64,000 nucleotides of DNA from Polytrichum commune (taxonomy: Eukaryota; Streptophyta; Polytrichopsida; Polytrichales; Polytrichaceae). The notes under the pieces were generated by a model. It searched no databases, was not told the DNA's origin, and saw only the letters and a program-made list of their open reading frames with translations. Every line of letters begins with the position of its first letter. The first letter of the stretch is position 1. Location of the stretch: contig OX485806.1 in the NCBI GenBank assembly GCA_950295325.1, forward strand, positions 38,626,001 through 38,690,000. The letters are read 5' to 3'. The translations under genes were made by a program, and so were the position numbers. Positions 43,393-57,599 of the stretch are shown here, one piece after another.

Positions 43393-44276
43393 CCAGAAAA
43401 TAATATTTATACACGATCCAAAGTTCGGCACAACACCAGTTAGCCTCACTATGAAGTATCTGAAGTTACAGCTACTGAACTCCGCATACACCTACTCTGC
43501 AGGGATAGTCATACAGAACACTAGCGTGAACCTTCACCTGTAGATCTGCAACCAAGTTTCGTGCACAGAGACTGCTGATCTGACGGAATTTACTGCGGTA
43601 CTATCTATTTTACTACAGTACTAACCTCAAGATGGACAAGACAGGAACAACTTCTGCTTCTGATGAGTTCAAGGTGGCAAGATGATCTTGAATTCTAAAA
43701 TACTAACATAGCACACACAATATGAGAGTAACACAAATTGTGCTTATGACACTTTACTTTCCAAGTACTATATGTATGATTATGAGAATTGTAGTGTTGG
43801 TGTAAATCCTCCTACATCTAAGGAAGGAGTTGAAACTTGTTGACATCGATAACAAGTAAGAGGTCTAAATACACCTGTTGTACGTTCCACTAACATATCT
43901 TGTGGTATTTTGGGGTAACACGGGCACAGGTGAGGACCTCTTCTACAAGCGATATACGCCTTCCGAAGATCCGGTCACTCATTTCAATTTCTAAAAGATT
44001 TCATGCTCTTGGAATTGATTTGGAGTACTTCCTGTTTTTACACCATACTTTCTTTAAAAACTACACTCTCTAGTAGTTCCTCCACTTATGCTCTATATGA
44101 AGCAGCTGAGGAATATAATAAAGATATCAAGAATACAATTATGAGTTTTGTCACACCATTGTATATGGTAAACTAAATAAAGTCAGTAATTCTTGATTTC
44201 CTACACAAAATAAAGAAATAGAGTTAAGAGAACTCTATGATCAGTCATACATATCATACTCAGATATACTCTCATG
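43393..44276. other. Intergenic DNA, no gene seen
   Basis: Follows the gag-like frame; no polymerase, recombinase or long terminal repeat is visible. Confidence 0.4.
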
Positions 44277-45695
44277 AAACTACATGGTTTTGACTGGCTT
44301 AAAATGTGCTCCTTGAAAGGAATTAGTATCAAGATATACATCTGTCTATGATCCTGGTGCAAGTGGAAAAATGCTTATATAAGTATATGATGGAATGTTG
44401 TCTTTCAGTTTGTGTTCGTCGATGACCAGATGGTAATATGGGTAGTTCTGATTACCTAATATAAATTGAGTCCACATTATTGTCCGCAGTGGACTGAATG
44501 GGCTGGAATCATACTGACTCCTTAGAAATCAAGATATCTATATATCTACTTACCTGTCGAATATTAAGAAATGAGTATTTTGGCTCCTTATTATGTGTTG
44601 GTTTACAACCAAATGGTAAGCTGAGTAATTTAGACCACTGTTTACATACAGACGTCTACACTATTTATCCTGAAGTCTGCAGTAGTAGTTGGAATCGTAC
44701 TGATTCTTGACTAACCTGTGCTCTTTGAAAATAATTGGAAACCAAGAGATATTTATACATTGATATGTATACATATATATCTATGTACTTGAAGTATGAT
44801 GGGGAGTATTAACCTATGAGGGTATTCAGCTTCCTATTCGGAGTACATATACAACCAGATTGCAGGATGGGGTGGTTATTTTGGTAAACATCAATCAGAA
44901 GACTTCTCTAGTGGTTCTGAGTTAACATGATGAGTTGAAATTATAGCAATTCAGTCTTTAAAACATTATGTATTCTTAAAAACTACATGGTTTTGACTGG
45001 CTTAAAATATGCTCCTTGAAAGGAATTAGTATCAAGATATACATCTATCTATGATCCTGGTGCAAGTGGAAAAATGCTTATATAAGTATATGATGGAATG
45101 CTGTCTTTCAATCTGTGTTCGTCTATGACCAGATGGCAAGATGGGTAGTTCTGATTACCTAACATAAATTGAGTCCACATTATTGTCCTCAATGGACTGA
45201 ATGGGCTGGAATCATACTGACTCCGTAGAAATCAAGATATCTATATATCAACCTACCTATCGAATATTAAGAAATGTTTATATAAGCCTATAAGTAATTC
45301 AGCTCCTCATTATGTGTTGGTTTACAACCAAATGGTAAGCTGAGTAGTTTAGACCACTGTTTACATACAGATGTCTACACTATTTATCCTGAGTCTGCAG
45401 AAGTAGTTGGAATCATACTGATTCTCGACTAACCTGTTCTCTTTGAAAATAATTGGAAACCAAGAGATATTTATACATTGATATGTATACATATATATCT
45501 ATGTACTTGAAGTATGATGGGGAGTATTAACCTATGAGGGTATTCAGCTTCCTATTCGGAGTATATATACAACCAAATCGCAGGATGGGGTGGTTATTTC
45601 AGTAAACAACAAACAAAAGACTTCTCTATTGGTTCTGAGTTAACATGATGAGTCAAAATTATATCAATTCAGTCTTTAAAACATTATGTATTCTT
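44277..45695. repeat. Tandem direct duplication, two copies of about 0.7 kb
   Basis: Copy 1 is 44277-44980 and copy 2 is 44981-45695. Both open with AAACTACATGGTTTTGACTG and close with AAAACATTATGTATTCTTA. Identity is very high over most of the length, with a few substitutions and small indels (one near 45270-45300). No frame spans either copy. Confidence 0.9.
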
Positions 45696-45902
45696 ATGTA
45701 TAGTCTACATAATTCCTAAAAGGTGCAATTCTTCTATTTTGACAAGCTTTTTTGGGGGAAGGATGAGGTTTGAAGAATGAGTAATATACTGATTACCGGG
45801 ACCCTAACAAGGGATGTATGTTGTCATAACATAACTTAACTCTACCTGTATAATGATGACATATCCTAACAGGATAAGACAATGATCAAGACAAGATTAG
45901 GC

Positions 45903-45904
<2 letters not shown>

Positions 45905-45948
<44 letters not shown>
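45905..45948. repeat. CT microsatellite
   Basis: Uninterrupted CT dinucleotides. The minus-strand frame through it (RERERE...) is an artefact of the repeat. Confidence 0.95.
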
Positions 45949-45952
<4 letters not shown>

Positions 45953-46458
45953 CCTCCTCATCTCCTTCCTTCGCCTCTTCTCCTTGAAGGCCTTCGTTTT
46001 TCAACAAAACATCTAGCATTCTTTTTTCACGTGCCAATCTTATGGGTGACCCTAGTGATAAGGGTAAGGTTGTAGGTTGTAATTCTCTATGTGTTATGAC
46101 GGGAATGGTTTGTGGAGTCGCCAATGCCCTTTATTCTCCATTCCTTGGGTTGATAGTGCGGCCACAAACTTAGATGTGGTCTTGGGGCAAATCCATGTTA
46201 ACATTATAGAGCTCCTTAATATCGCATGCACTTTGGTTGCCACGACCAAGATATTAGGGACGTTAGAGTGTAGTACCACCCTCTCTAATTGGGATAATCA
46301 ATGTAGTTTAATGATGATCCAACAACACACAAAGCACTAGATAAAAGAAATTCAAGCAAGCATCAATGCATCATGCCGTGAGATTATTAAACCAACTGAT
46401 AGACAATACTGGAAGCTAAGGGGCAAGATGAAAGAGCCAGGCGTAAACTTAAGGTAAG

Positions 46459-46931
46459 CATAACATTAAGTATCAATGCTAGGAGGATACCCTTTGAGTA
46501 TCCACAATATTACCTCAACAAGAAGGGAAAAACTTGCAAAGCGAGGGTGAATGAAAGGGTAATTAATCAAATACATAGCTTCAAAAAGGTATCAGAGAGG
46601 TTTCCAATGCGGATGTAGGAAGAGTTTTCCAAAAAGTGCAACTACCTTTTTTGCTGCATCACCTTTCCCGTTGCTTTATAGCTATTTGAATTTGTTTGGA
46701 TCGCAATTTAACCTAGATTAGAACCTTTACCACCACTTGGCATTAGCTCTGTCCTAGTAACCGACATAATTAATTCTAAGCATTGAAAGTAACTACCCAA
46801 ATAAATTAAAAATAGCCTAAGTAAAACTCAAAAGTAGTGCTACCTTTGGTCTTGAAAGAGCATCAAACTGGCACACTCCGGTTTGATGCTCTTTTGAGAA
46901 GGTCATTCTGAACTTACTACTTAATGTTATG
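46459..46931. mobile_element. MITE with CATAACATTAAGTA ends, copy 1 (473 bp)
   Basis: Begins CATAACATTAAGTATCAATG, and its minus-strand end reads CATAACATTAAGTAGTAAG. Copy 2 at 62902-63385 shares the whole interior, including GAAAAGTTTTCC-like words, AAAAAGTGCAACTACCTTTT and GAACCTTTACCACCACTTGG. It codes for nothing. I could not fix a target duplication. Confidence 0.8.
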
Positions 46932-47403
46932 AATTCCTCAAGCCCAAAATGCAAAATAACCATGATACGAACAATAATCGTATCCAACACTTTCACTAAA
47001 CGCATAGGAAGAAGACCTCACAATCCTAAGATTGAACCAATTTTGAACGTTAACTCCGAGCACTCCAACTTTTGTTGAATTGCTCAAGGCACCAATCCTT
47101 ATGAATATTCTTGGTTGTGCATTCAATGTGAAGAATCTTCATGCATTTAGCAACATCAATATGTCCGAGAGAGTAATGGTCGATTTCGTGAGAGTGATTG
47201 GCCCACATATTGTTGCCGTGAAACACAACTTCAATGTGGGCAACCCACCCAACAATTCCATCCAAACCACAATTTTGTGCATGACATAATCAAACATGGG
47301 AGGAATACCACAAATTGAGATAAATGAGTTCTTACAAAACACATTTCTACCGTGCAATATTCAACCATGGACATTGTTGGGAAGGTTTGCACACAAGCTT
47401 GTG

Positions 47404-48460
47404 GAGGGAGGGAGGGAATTATTGTATACGAGTGAACCTCTCTTTCATCCAACGTAAAAGCCTTGAAATAGTATGCATGACGGAAGTTATTTCTTAAAGT
47501 TGATTTGACACTAAATTTAACTTTAAAGCCCCCAAATTAGTCTACTTGAAGTCTTTTAACTCCAAAGTGACATAGAATATTAGAATCCCTATAGTTGGTG
47601 TTCATTTTTGAATTTTTCTTCAGGGAGATCAATGGCTATAGATGTAAATCCGATTGTATAAAGGGAGGGTGTAGTAGGGTATAGATCATCTCAAAAATTT
47701 GCAACCATCCATTCTTTTTTCAACATTGAGAGCATCGAAAACACCTGTCAGTATTGAACAACTTGCAGGGCTTCTCGGGCTCTTTCTCACCTCATTCCTC
47801 AATATAACCAGCAACACTCCAAAATTCACGGTGACTTCAACTAAGAAATTTGAGCTCCACATACTAGCTCTCCTCTGCACTTGAAAAAATTGCAAAAAAT
47901 AAGAAACTCTGTTGTACTCGATGTCGTGTACATAGGGTTGTCGGAAACCGCAAACAAAACAACATTTCTTATAGAAATTCGGGAGAATTTGTGATGTGAG
48001 AAATATGCAAATCCAAGCGGCCACAATACAGCTCATAGCAAGTGCAACTTCATGAAATTTTTCGAGCCACTTTGAGCAGCTAGATCTTCGGCCAACAAAC
48101 TCCGTGTACACATGAACCATGTAGAAAGCCAACGCATGGGGTAGAGTCGGGTGGACTAAAGTTTTGCAATTTGTAGGATAGCCTAAAACTTTTGAGTTTC
48201 ATAGAAATTACAATCCATCCTCAAATTTGTTGTTTCTGGTGTCATTGGGTTGATCTCGCAGATTTGTACAATCACTCTTTATTGAATTTTTCTAAAATAG
48301 TTCGGCAAATGCCTCCAAATTCGGATTGAAAATAGTCAAGGACAGTTTTTGTCCTCCATGTCACTTTGGGGTTAAGATGAATTGGCAACAAACCTATAGG
48401 AGGTTAAGTTTCTATGTTGGATGAGAGGTACGATTGTATATGATAATCCCCTCTCTCCCT
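47404..48460. mobile_element. Element with long inverted ends (about 1.06 kb), copy A
   Basis: The right end GTTGGATGAGAGGTACGATT and on to CCCTCTCTCC is mirrored at the left end, which on the minus strand reads GTTGGATGAAAGAGAGGTTC and on to CCCTCCCTCC. A 0.2-kb relative lies at 59823-60036. The interior holds a minus-strand frame (47686-48132, 148 codons) with a hydrophobic stretch (EVALAMSCIVAAWICIFLTS) and a possible donor after FVC. This may be a captured gene fragment. I do not recognise the protein. Confidence 0.5.
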
Positions 48461-51400
48461 TATGGGGAATGTTATTCACATAACTTCAACAACAATGCAC
48501 AATGTCTTCCATCATAAGTTGCTAACTAACTCCATGTAGAATACTAACATTGTCAAATTTTCTAGCCAAGGCTAGATGCCTACCTCTTTGAGTTGGGCCC
48601 CACCACGATCAACAAGGTAAATGGGGTCTAGTAAACACATGAACCTCATGCATTTGTGGTTTATTCATCTCTTGTGGGTCCCTCTAGACTAATTTTGGGC
48701 CTGTAATGCTAATTTTGTGATCAAGCTATTTAAAAATTAATAAAATCTATATGCTATAATAGAATTGCATGCATTTTCATCTTAGTTCTAGTGCATGTAG
48801 GGGCCCAACTCAAAGAGGTGGGCGTCTAGCCTTGGCCAAATTCTCCTTGTTTTGTATACCCTACTTAACAACAAAGTTTAGATCTACTCCAAATAGATGG
48901 AAAATGTAAGGGGCTAAAAACAAGTTTGACATGTCTCCCCATTAATTTGAAGATAGACTTTGTTAAGGGAACCCATTTACAACATTTGCATTTCTAAAAA
49001 CCTTATCATGTCTATGGATTCCATATTCCCACCTTGTCCATGCAAGTAGAAAAGAAAAGCTAATCAACCTTGTCATACATTTTACCATAATCATATTCCA
49101 AGACAATTACAATATGCTTTGGCTGGTTTTACAAGCCCATTTAAGGGTGTTCCGTCCCCGACAATAAACGGGTAGTGCCAGTAGTTAGTTACAAGCTAGC
49201 CGGTTGATTTTGAGAATTTCCGAATGCAATTGGAAAGTTTAGGAAGGGGTTCCGGAAGAAAATCAAGGTTTACGGAATGGGCCAATTAGAAAAAAAATGC
49301 CGGCATTAAGGCAAGCTGCCCTAGAGTATCCACGGAAAATTACCGATTGGAAAATTATTTTCACGGTGGGCAGCCGACCAAATATATATATTTTAGGTAA
49401 TTTTTTCAATACTATGCATAGTTGGAGACTATGCCTTGTTGGCTTGTGGTTTAGGGTTACTTGCTTCCCGCCACAGATGAGGAAGTAGATGACATAATTG
49501 GTGACGCTATCCCACTTTGGAAGAAGGACAGTAAGTACCGTTTTTTGTATTAATCCCTCTTCTTATTTGAATTATCCTAATACAGTGAGTGTGAGTGATG
49601 TGTCTTGTTCGTTTGGGGCAATTGATACTAACGGCAATGGTACGCAAATTTCGTGATTTTTCAATACTAACTAGCCTCCGGATAATACTTGGACCCTTTT
49701 GTGGTGCTTGTATTTTCCGAAGGCTAAATCCTTCGCCCTAATATGGTAGGGGCTTTGCCAGGTTCAACTCCTGCTAAGGATACTATTTAGACAAAAAAAA
49801 ATGGAGAGTGAATGCCCACATTATTTAATCCTAAACACTTGAAAAAATAAAAAATAAATGACAATGACATATCCACCACCAAAATATAAATTCGGCCCCA
49901 CTTTAGACCTTTCGGAAATTGCATAAATGAAAAAACAAATGTCAGCTAATTGCCTAAATACATTAGGAAATGGGGGCTATCAACCGATAAATTTTGCACT
50001 CTCTAGGCCCACTTCTGGGTAAAAATTGAAAAATCCGAGCCACCTCCAGAAAGCTCGGCAATTAGCCGTTTTCTCTACAGAACTCCCCGGACTCTGGTCC
50101 CCGGGGCGCACTCTTCATACCATGCATGAACTAACAAGTCAAAGCCATCACTTGAGCCTTCATTGACATACATGTAGTAGGAATACATCAATATGAATTA
50201 CATCTTAATTGTGGGATTATAATTGTATAAAATTGATTAAAAAAAGAAGATCATCTACAAGCCACCTACGCTACCACGCCCAAATAATGTGGACCACCAT
50301 CTCTTTATTTACTCGTGCACTGTGGGCTACATTCGAACTAAGTAGAGTCAAGCATAGCATGCACTTTCCACTTACATGGCTTGTGCAATGCGCATGATAA
50401 TTTTTGGGATATGCGCTCCCATCTACAAGATTCCCCATGAGTTCCGCTTCCACAATGATTTTGGTCCACACTATTTCCCATCCACAAATTTAAATGAAAA
50501 GTTTAGTGAAGATAGTTTAAAAGAATCCAAACCTAATGCTAAGGTGTCATTCATTCAATCCGATCGTTCAATTGTCCTTTATATCTTTATGCATAGAAAC
50601 ATGTGGATTCACGAATTGGGTGTGTTTTACACACGTGATCAAGGGATGTGAGACGGGAGTAATTTAGGATTGCTTGTGGTCATGGTCCTTAGTTCGGAGA
50701 GATTCACATCACTCTTTTCAAGCTTTGGTCACATGACATAATGTAAATGGAATCAAACCTAATGCAAAGGGCAAGTATTCTGTGTATACATGAGATGGGA
50801 GGCTTTTATGAATGACCCCAATTTGCGGTTCTCCCAACTTGAGTGTTCATCATTTTTGTAGATTAATAGCTAGTATGATATGAAATAATTTTTAAAATAA
50901 ATGCCAAATTATTATGAAAAAATCAAGCCATGTTTTAGCCAAAACTATTATATTTATCTTTTGTGATTGCCAAAATATGGCAACCCTTACCACTATTCAC
51001 AAGATGATGTGGATGCTTAAATAAGTAAGAAAATATAGAGTACTAGGCGGAGAAGGAGCTCCTCTCGTAATCAAGTTCATTTTATCTCATCTTCAAATAA
51101 AATGTATTAACATGAAATCACAAGACTATATAGAACTTGGTCTATGTCTTTCGCCACATTTTCAAACCTCAATTACACATTGAAGGTAAAATTATTTGAA
51201 ATGTGTCCAACTAAAAGAAGTTGTGAAACCAAACAATGTATAAATTTTAATAATAGATTTTCCTTTGATGTAATTTTGCATAAATTACATGCACAAATTA
51301 CACACAACCTTTTCTAGAACATGTAGGAGGTTGTGTGTTATCAACAAAGTTTTGGGCTTGGGCTTCATTATGCAAAGCTTTATCACTTTTGTTTTTGTTT

Positions 51401-52439
51401 TTGTTTTGTTTCGTCTGTTGGTGATTGTGATGAACTTGGAAAAAGGAAAAAAAATGTCAAGCAACCTTCAACTTCCCAAAATAATTTGGAGGTTCAAAGT
51501 ATTTTTGCATGAGCTCTGCACATGGAGCTTTGCATGTCTCAAGTGTTCATATCCCACATGCATTATGGACAAGTCACTCTGCTTTTATATAAAGGGTAAC
51601 CCATATTATGATTGAATCAACTGTGAAAATCTAGGTGACCATCAAACGTTACTCATTTCAATACATATAAGATTTCATATCAAAATTGCATGCATTCTTT
51701 AACATGATCAATCTTATAGTTGGTGATACTGTGTGAAGTAGATTGGACCGCCACTCATTTATGAACCAATGAGAGAGTTCCAAAAGGAAGGGTTGCGGCT
51801 CTTGATCACTACATTGATGATCCCATTTAGTGCATGTGGTACCAATTCCCGAAAGACACACTATTTTGCCAAATCTCAGTGTTAGCGAGAATTGAATTTG
51901 TACTGAGTGATACTAAATTCATGGTTACATGCTTATTTACCACGTATTTCAAGATAATTAGCGTGTGCTCTAAGATGTTTGTAGAATGCATAATTCGTTA
52001 TGGTGAACTTGAAGGGACTTCTTCTTCTTCTTCTTTTCAATTGGCGCCACTCGCTCCAGAGACATCTACTAACACTGGGATATTGAAAAGAGCTTGCATG
52101 GAGAGTTTTTGGCACTTTAACACTTTGGAATCCCGAAACCCTAGATCTTGTGGTGAAACTCATTCATAGCACAAAAAGATTAAAACCTTCACTAATGTCC
52201 CACACGCACTACTAGCCCACCCTCACTAGATGGGATAATCTCAGTGTAGAGTAAAGAGGCCCTCGTTCATTGATTTTACAATAGGTACAATTCATAATTG
52301 TTAGGTCCAGTCTTATCCACTTTGGCCTGGACTTCCCAACAACCACCTTGATACAAGCTTATCATCTCACTGAGTTAAGTACTTGTCCTTCCAACTTTTA
52401 ATTGATTTAGACATACCCAATCTATGATCGGGGAGAATT
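48461..52439. other. Intergenic DNA, no gene seen
   Basis: About 4 kb of AT-rich DNA. Near 49755 the words GCCAGGTTCAACTCCTGC and a following A run look faintly SINE-like, but no complete promoter boxes or duplication are found. The short frames lack motifs. Confidence 0.4.
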
Positions 52440-52640
52440 GGCAGTTAGTTACGGATGAACCGGTTGAGTTTGAGAAATAACCGGTTGAAGTTCAAGACTG
52501 CAGGAAAATTACCTATCATTTTAGAGGAATCTATAGAATATACCCCAATTCAATAAAGGAAAACCGGAGGATGTCAACATGTAACCGGTTGGACTTGCAA
52601 ACACTAGGATCTCAACCGATTATGCTCAGAAATCTCCCTG
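52440..52640 (+). repeat. AACCGGTT-rich dispersed repeat, copy 2
   Basis: Same order of words as 12500-12690 (GTTAGTTACGGATGAACCGG, TTTGAGAAATAACCGGTTGA, TATAGAATATACC, GTTGGACTTG, AAACACTAGGATCTC). Confidence 0.7.
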
Positions 52641-52825
52641 ATTACTGTATCCAATGGATCCCCAATGGGTAAGTGTAATTAGGGTCTTTGAATCTAATGT
52701 GAATGTCAATATTTAAGGAGCTTTATAGAGTGATCTAGTACAATAATGTAATGATGTATTCTCCCTTGGTTTTATCCATACAATATATGATTTCTGTAGT
52801 TGTTACGAGCCATGACCATTTACAT

Positions 52826-53250
52826 GAACTTTAGTTATTTTTGTGTTCTTCGGCGCAGAGGTATGATTTGGCATCGATACTCCACTCCAGGTAGTTGCTG
52901 CCATCCGCCTCTAGGGCTTCGAACAAGAGAGGCTGCATCCTTTTGTTGTTCTCCTTGAGTCGCTTTGATGAAGGTTCCGCCATGATAACAAAGCAAAGCA
53001 AAAGAAACAAATCGTGCTGATAACGTGTTGCGACTCTAGTACAAACTCTTGCAAACATAAATGATTTTGTGTGTCTTTCCTTATGAGAGAGCCGCCTTTT
53101 ATAGGTTAGGCGGTAATTACAATGCTAGGTGACGTATAGATCGTACTTAAGTAAACTGCTAGCTCTATATAGGACTAAAGCTAACTACTAGATATGTTTC
53201 CCAAAGTGTAACTCCTTAAAGGTTCACCAACCAATGCTAGTTGGATGAGG
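52826..53250 (-). pseudogene. Copia-type retrotransposon fragment: gag start and leader
   Basis: On the minus strand MAEPSSKRLKENNKRMQPL begins at about 52983 and continues LFEALEADGSNYLEW and AKSYLCAEEHKNN. This is the opening of gag in plant Ty1/copia elements (DGSNYLEW). Just upstream, AACACGTTATCAGCACGA resembles the primer-binding region common before copia gag. The frame stops after about 50 codons and nothing of protease, integrase or RT follows. The 53040-53250 part may be the end of an LTR; no second LTR is seen. Confidence 0.6.
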
Positions 53251-56200
53251 CATGTGCTAAATCATGCCGACTGACATTAACCCATTCTAAAGGGTGCAAC
53301 GATCCAATATGGGTTCTATGATTTTGTATATTGAGCCAATGGGAATTGCATTTAAATTGACTCCTTTGGAGCTTCTCTCTAGGAATATCATGGGATGCAT
53401 GGCACTTGTCATCCTGCTTTTTAAAAATTATTTTGATTTTTTTAACCTTAACTTTGGGGTATTGTGGAAAGTGGTAATATACATATGACAGTCATATTAT
53501 AACTCAAACACTCTTGTAGTGTGTAAATACATGTTGATCTTTTGCATGTGGGATTTACTATGTATGATGACGGCCTATCACCAGTCACCTCACCAATAGG
53601 TGGTTCATTCTCTTTCTTTGCTTCCCTCGTCAGCATGTGCGGTTTATTGCCTAGTAGGCACTTGGAGTACATGGTCAATATATGGTATGTTTTTGTACCA
53701 TGTCCTAAATTTATGTACCTATGTGCAAGTGCCAATATTATATAACATCCATACAAACCTCGTGGTAGAGAGAATGGCAATGAACATAAAATCATATAAT
53801 GAATCGCTTACAATTCCATAGATTTAGGTTGACAAAATTCCTATGTTTATGGTAGTGTGCACATGGCTAATCATTTGGTGAAGTCACATTAAAACAACAA
53901 AGGAAACCAACCCATTGCAGATGTGTTGAATCTTATGCATATGCGAAACAAGCTTTGTACACAACCCATACAAAACTCATAAAAAATCTTTAGGGGTTGA
54001 ACATTACGATTTGCAAAACTTAGTGCAACATTGCATTATAGTAAACTATTCCCTTACTCAAAACTATGTCATTTTTTTGCATTTAGTACATATTACCAAA
54101 TGGAACTAGAAAGTGCTACAACTTTCTATGGAGAGTGTAACATTTTAGCGTCACAATTTCTCTTGTAATCTACACATAACAAACTACCTCATTGTGTTGT
54201 ATTTGTTTAAATTGCATGTTCTTAGTGTGTTTTTGTAGCACTATGCAAATCCAAAAAAAATCACTTTCAAATTGAAGAAATGTGCAAGTAAAATTTGATA
54301 AGATATCAAGGATCCAAGAGTGTAATATTGTTGATTAGGTGGTGGATAACGGGTTATCTTTTCTACAGTTATTTGTAGTTAAGAAATAAGTACCAACGAT
54401 TGATCCAATAACGGCTAGTGTGGGGACAAGGCAACCGCCCTCCACTCCATTTTGGAGGAATGTTTTGGATAATTGTGCCCCGGAATATGCATGGTGGTTG
54501 AATGTGGGAGGGAACCTTCCTACAAATATATATATTTGTGGCACTTGTTTAGGTCCACTCCTATTACTCACTCCCCAAGGTCCAAATCATAAAATGAGGT
54601 GGCAACTTGTGGTGGAAAGCTCGCTTAGGGGCCGGCCGCACTTGGTAGCTAGCTTCGGAATTTTAGCTTAGGTAACATGCTTGTCAAGCAAAATTGGGGC
54701 CGCCTTAGACATGGTTAAATCACCAAGTTGTTTGTGTTGGAGCTCTCTAAATGAAAAAAGGCTTGTTAGTTAACCTAATCTACTCGACAGTCAGGAAGTC
54801 TCTTTTCTCATTGTGGAGGTGTAGTGTTTTTGGTTCGTGGGCTATGGAGACAACGCAAAAGCCAGGGGAGAATTGCAAAGTTGATACCAATTACGCACCC
54901 AAGAAATCTATGTTGCAAGTTTAAGCAGTGTCAACAAGACTACTCACGTACTTCCTGAAAATGCCATTAACCAGAGTTGAATAGAATTACAAATATGTTG
55001 CAAATTGACAACCATGTTAGTTGTGGAAGATTTCATCCCCTGAACCTTGAAGTTGTTCCTTTGCAAGCTGTGATGCTTTGTGACTTGAATATCAAGGGTT
55101 TCGTCAATTGGAAAGAAAGGAAACCTAGTCAATGTCTGACATCACTCTCGATTAAACTCTCGATTATGCAAGAAGTGAAGAGTGCAATTGTTTATCTGAT
55201 ATAACTACAGCTCATGCTAATGTTGACATGATTCACGAGCACCCTGAAAATGTCAACAACAGAAAATCAATGGAATTTCAAATGCCTTGCAGATTTAATG
55301 GCAATCAGGTTGAGGAACCCACCCCAGTTCGGTCTCCTCTTCTGCACCACATTAAGTTAAATGATGATTTCGCTTGGCATGGACACTTTATCTTCATCTC
55401 AGGTGGTGCAGGAGCTAAGATAGACATCCCTTATTCAGTTACTTTTTCTTTAAAAGAAATTGGACTGCGCACTCAAAATATGATAATCATGATAAGTTCA
55501 ATAGTCTTTTGTATAATTGGGGTGACCTACATGACCATTCAATGAGCACAAGAATCTTCATTTTGATAATGAATAAGATATTCATTATGAGATTCAAAAA
55601 TGACGAGGAAATTGGCTCTGGCCTCGATTTGGATTTGCTAAGGTAGATATACAAAAAATGGTGAAAAAAAGTTGATTCGGCCAGAAAGAGCAGCTTGAAA
55701 TCTATGCTATATTTTTTAGAGATAAAGTAGAGGAAACGATGAGGAATGTAAGTTGATTCATAATTTTTATTCCATGTAAATAATTAGTTACATTTTCCCA
55801 AAGAAGCAAACAAGTCAAACTCCCTACTTGTACAATAGAGTCTCCGTAATTTGAGCATCAAATATCTTACTTTGCATACAAATGCACATGAAACGGCTAA
55901 CTTAATTGCACCCAGGAGTGATCACAAGTGGTGTGAACAATGCTTATCCAACCAATCACTGCATCCTTTTCGGACCACCACTTTTACAATTAACCATTTT
56001 GGGTCCACACAAGAATCATCCTACCCCTAGTCTAGTGCACCAATAGTGGTCATTCGATGTTTTCGATTTTTCTACCTTAACCATCTTATACTAATCACGT
56101 GTTTCATATCCTAGAAGGAATTGGCTAGTTGGAAAAAGAAACCATTTAAGACCCATCTACCTTACACACCAAAGCAGTCCCATCCCTGGGGCCAGGCTCA

Positions 56201-57399
56201 CAGCTGGAAGACTCACAAAAGTCTGCTCTAATTTTGAAGGTTGATGACGTCTCTCTGCACAATTTCACACACATTTCATGCTTCTGGCCGTGTGTGCAAT
56301 CAATGTATTGTGTATAAGAGAGAGCCCTGAGGGGAGGGATTTATGAAAATTGAGGCCCTGAGTGTCAAGAGGAGACAAAATGTAGAAGTATGAGTGCATG
56401 TAAATCTCAATCATCTGTGAAGTATGTTAACTTTGCAAGGATTATAAAGAGATGTTCAAGTTGTCTCATCAGCCTTTTACTAAGTGTCGACGTGCATCCG
56501 AACAATTAGTAAGTGTTTGGAACCTGGCACTATTTGTGAAATATTGGTTGTAATTATCTATGTAGTTTGATTTTCTCAAAATCTTTTCTTGTCTTGCAGT
56601 CCCTGAGGTATTATGTTTTTCAAGAAGTATGGAGCTGTGCCTTGTGAAGTCAAACTCTTCAGCAACTTGAAGTTTAATTTTTTTTCTTTAAAACTTATTG
56701 AAGGTGAAGCAAGAGGTGGTAGGCACTGGTTGATATTAACAAATATATACATTTTTGGTCAGAAATATATTTAAGGGCAAGATTTGACCTATTCATTCTT
56801 GACAAAAAAAACATTCTGCATTGTTATGCAGCTTTCACGAGTTTCATTGGATCACTTGCAACATATATGTTGCGGTTTAAATGTAGCCTTTTCGAACTCC
56901 TTAAAATATGGTGTAAGTTGTAGAGTATAGTAGAGTCGATGAAGTCTTTCAGTGTTGTTATCAAGGAGCACCAAAATTATGATTGAGCTATTTCATACGA
57001 GTCATTTTGTTATGTGAAGATCTCTACAAAAGTCTCCAAAGCTCGTTGCCACCAGATTCAATAAGCACTTCAAGTAATTAGAAGACTTTGGTTTTTGAAA
57101 ATTGGGTTTGATTTTCTCTTGGTAAATAATAAATTAAGATAAAGGAATATTGCATGCTCACTCAAAAACGAAAGTTTGTTACAAAGCACACAAATATTGC
57201 ATTGATATGGTTTAACACTTTGATTCTTGACATGGCATAAATCTACACACGACTTTGATTGCAATATTTCTAAACAACTCACATCAACTTATTATACGAT
57301 CAAATTGTATGGCAATGCTCAAACTAAACTATTTAAAACATAGTTTGAAGGTTAGAGAAAAAGGTGCAATCGTGTGAAGAAAAAATGGCATGCAGTATT
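53251..57399. other. Intergenic DNA, no gene recognised
   Basis: About 4 kb. Overlapping short frames at 53542-53821, 54335-54671 and 55228-55545 have no motif and no consistent splice structure that I can defend. Confidence 0.4.
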
Positions 57400-57599
57400 A
57401 TATATTGCATAGAATTGTAATGTCTTGGTGGACTTCAAGGTCGAGCTCAATTGAAATGCGGTTTCAAGCCACCAACTTGAAAATATTCTTCACCAACTAG
57501 ATGTGAGGTGCTTCTAGTATCTGGGGCATAAGGCAAAATGGAACATGGTAAAACAATTACTTTACCTTCCATTGTGGGACATACTCTACACCTTATACA

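Noticed and set aside
45897-46124. Minus-strand frame with an RE-repeat tail
   Set aside because: The repeat is the translation of a CT microsatellite and the rest has no motif.
49690-49805. tRNA-like or SINE-like sequence with GGTTCAACTCC and an A run
   Set aside because: It is too short for a tRNA, has no recognisable anticodon arm or A box, and no flanking duplication.
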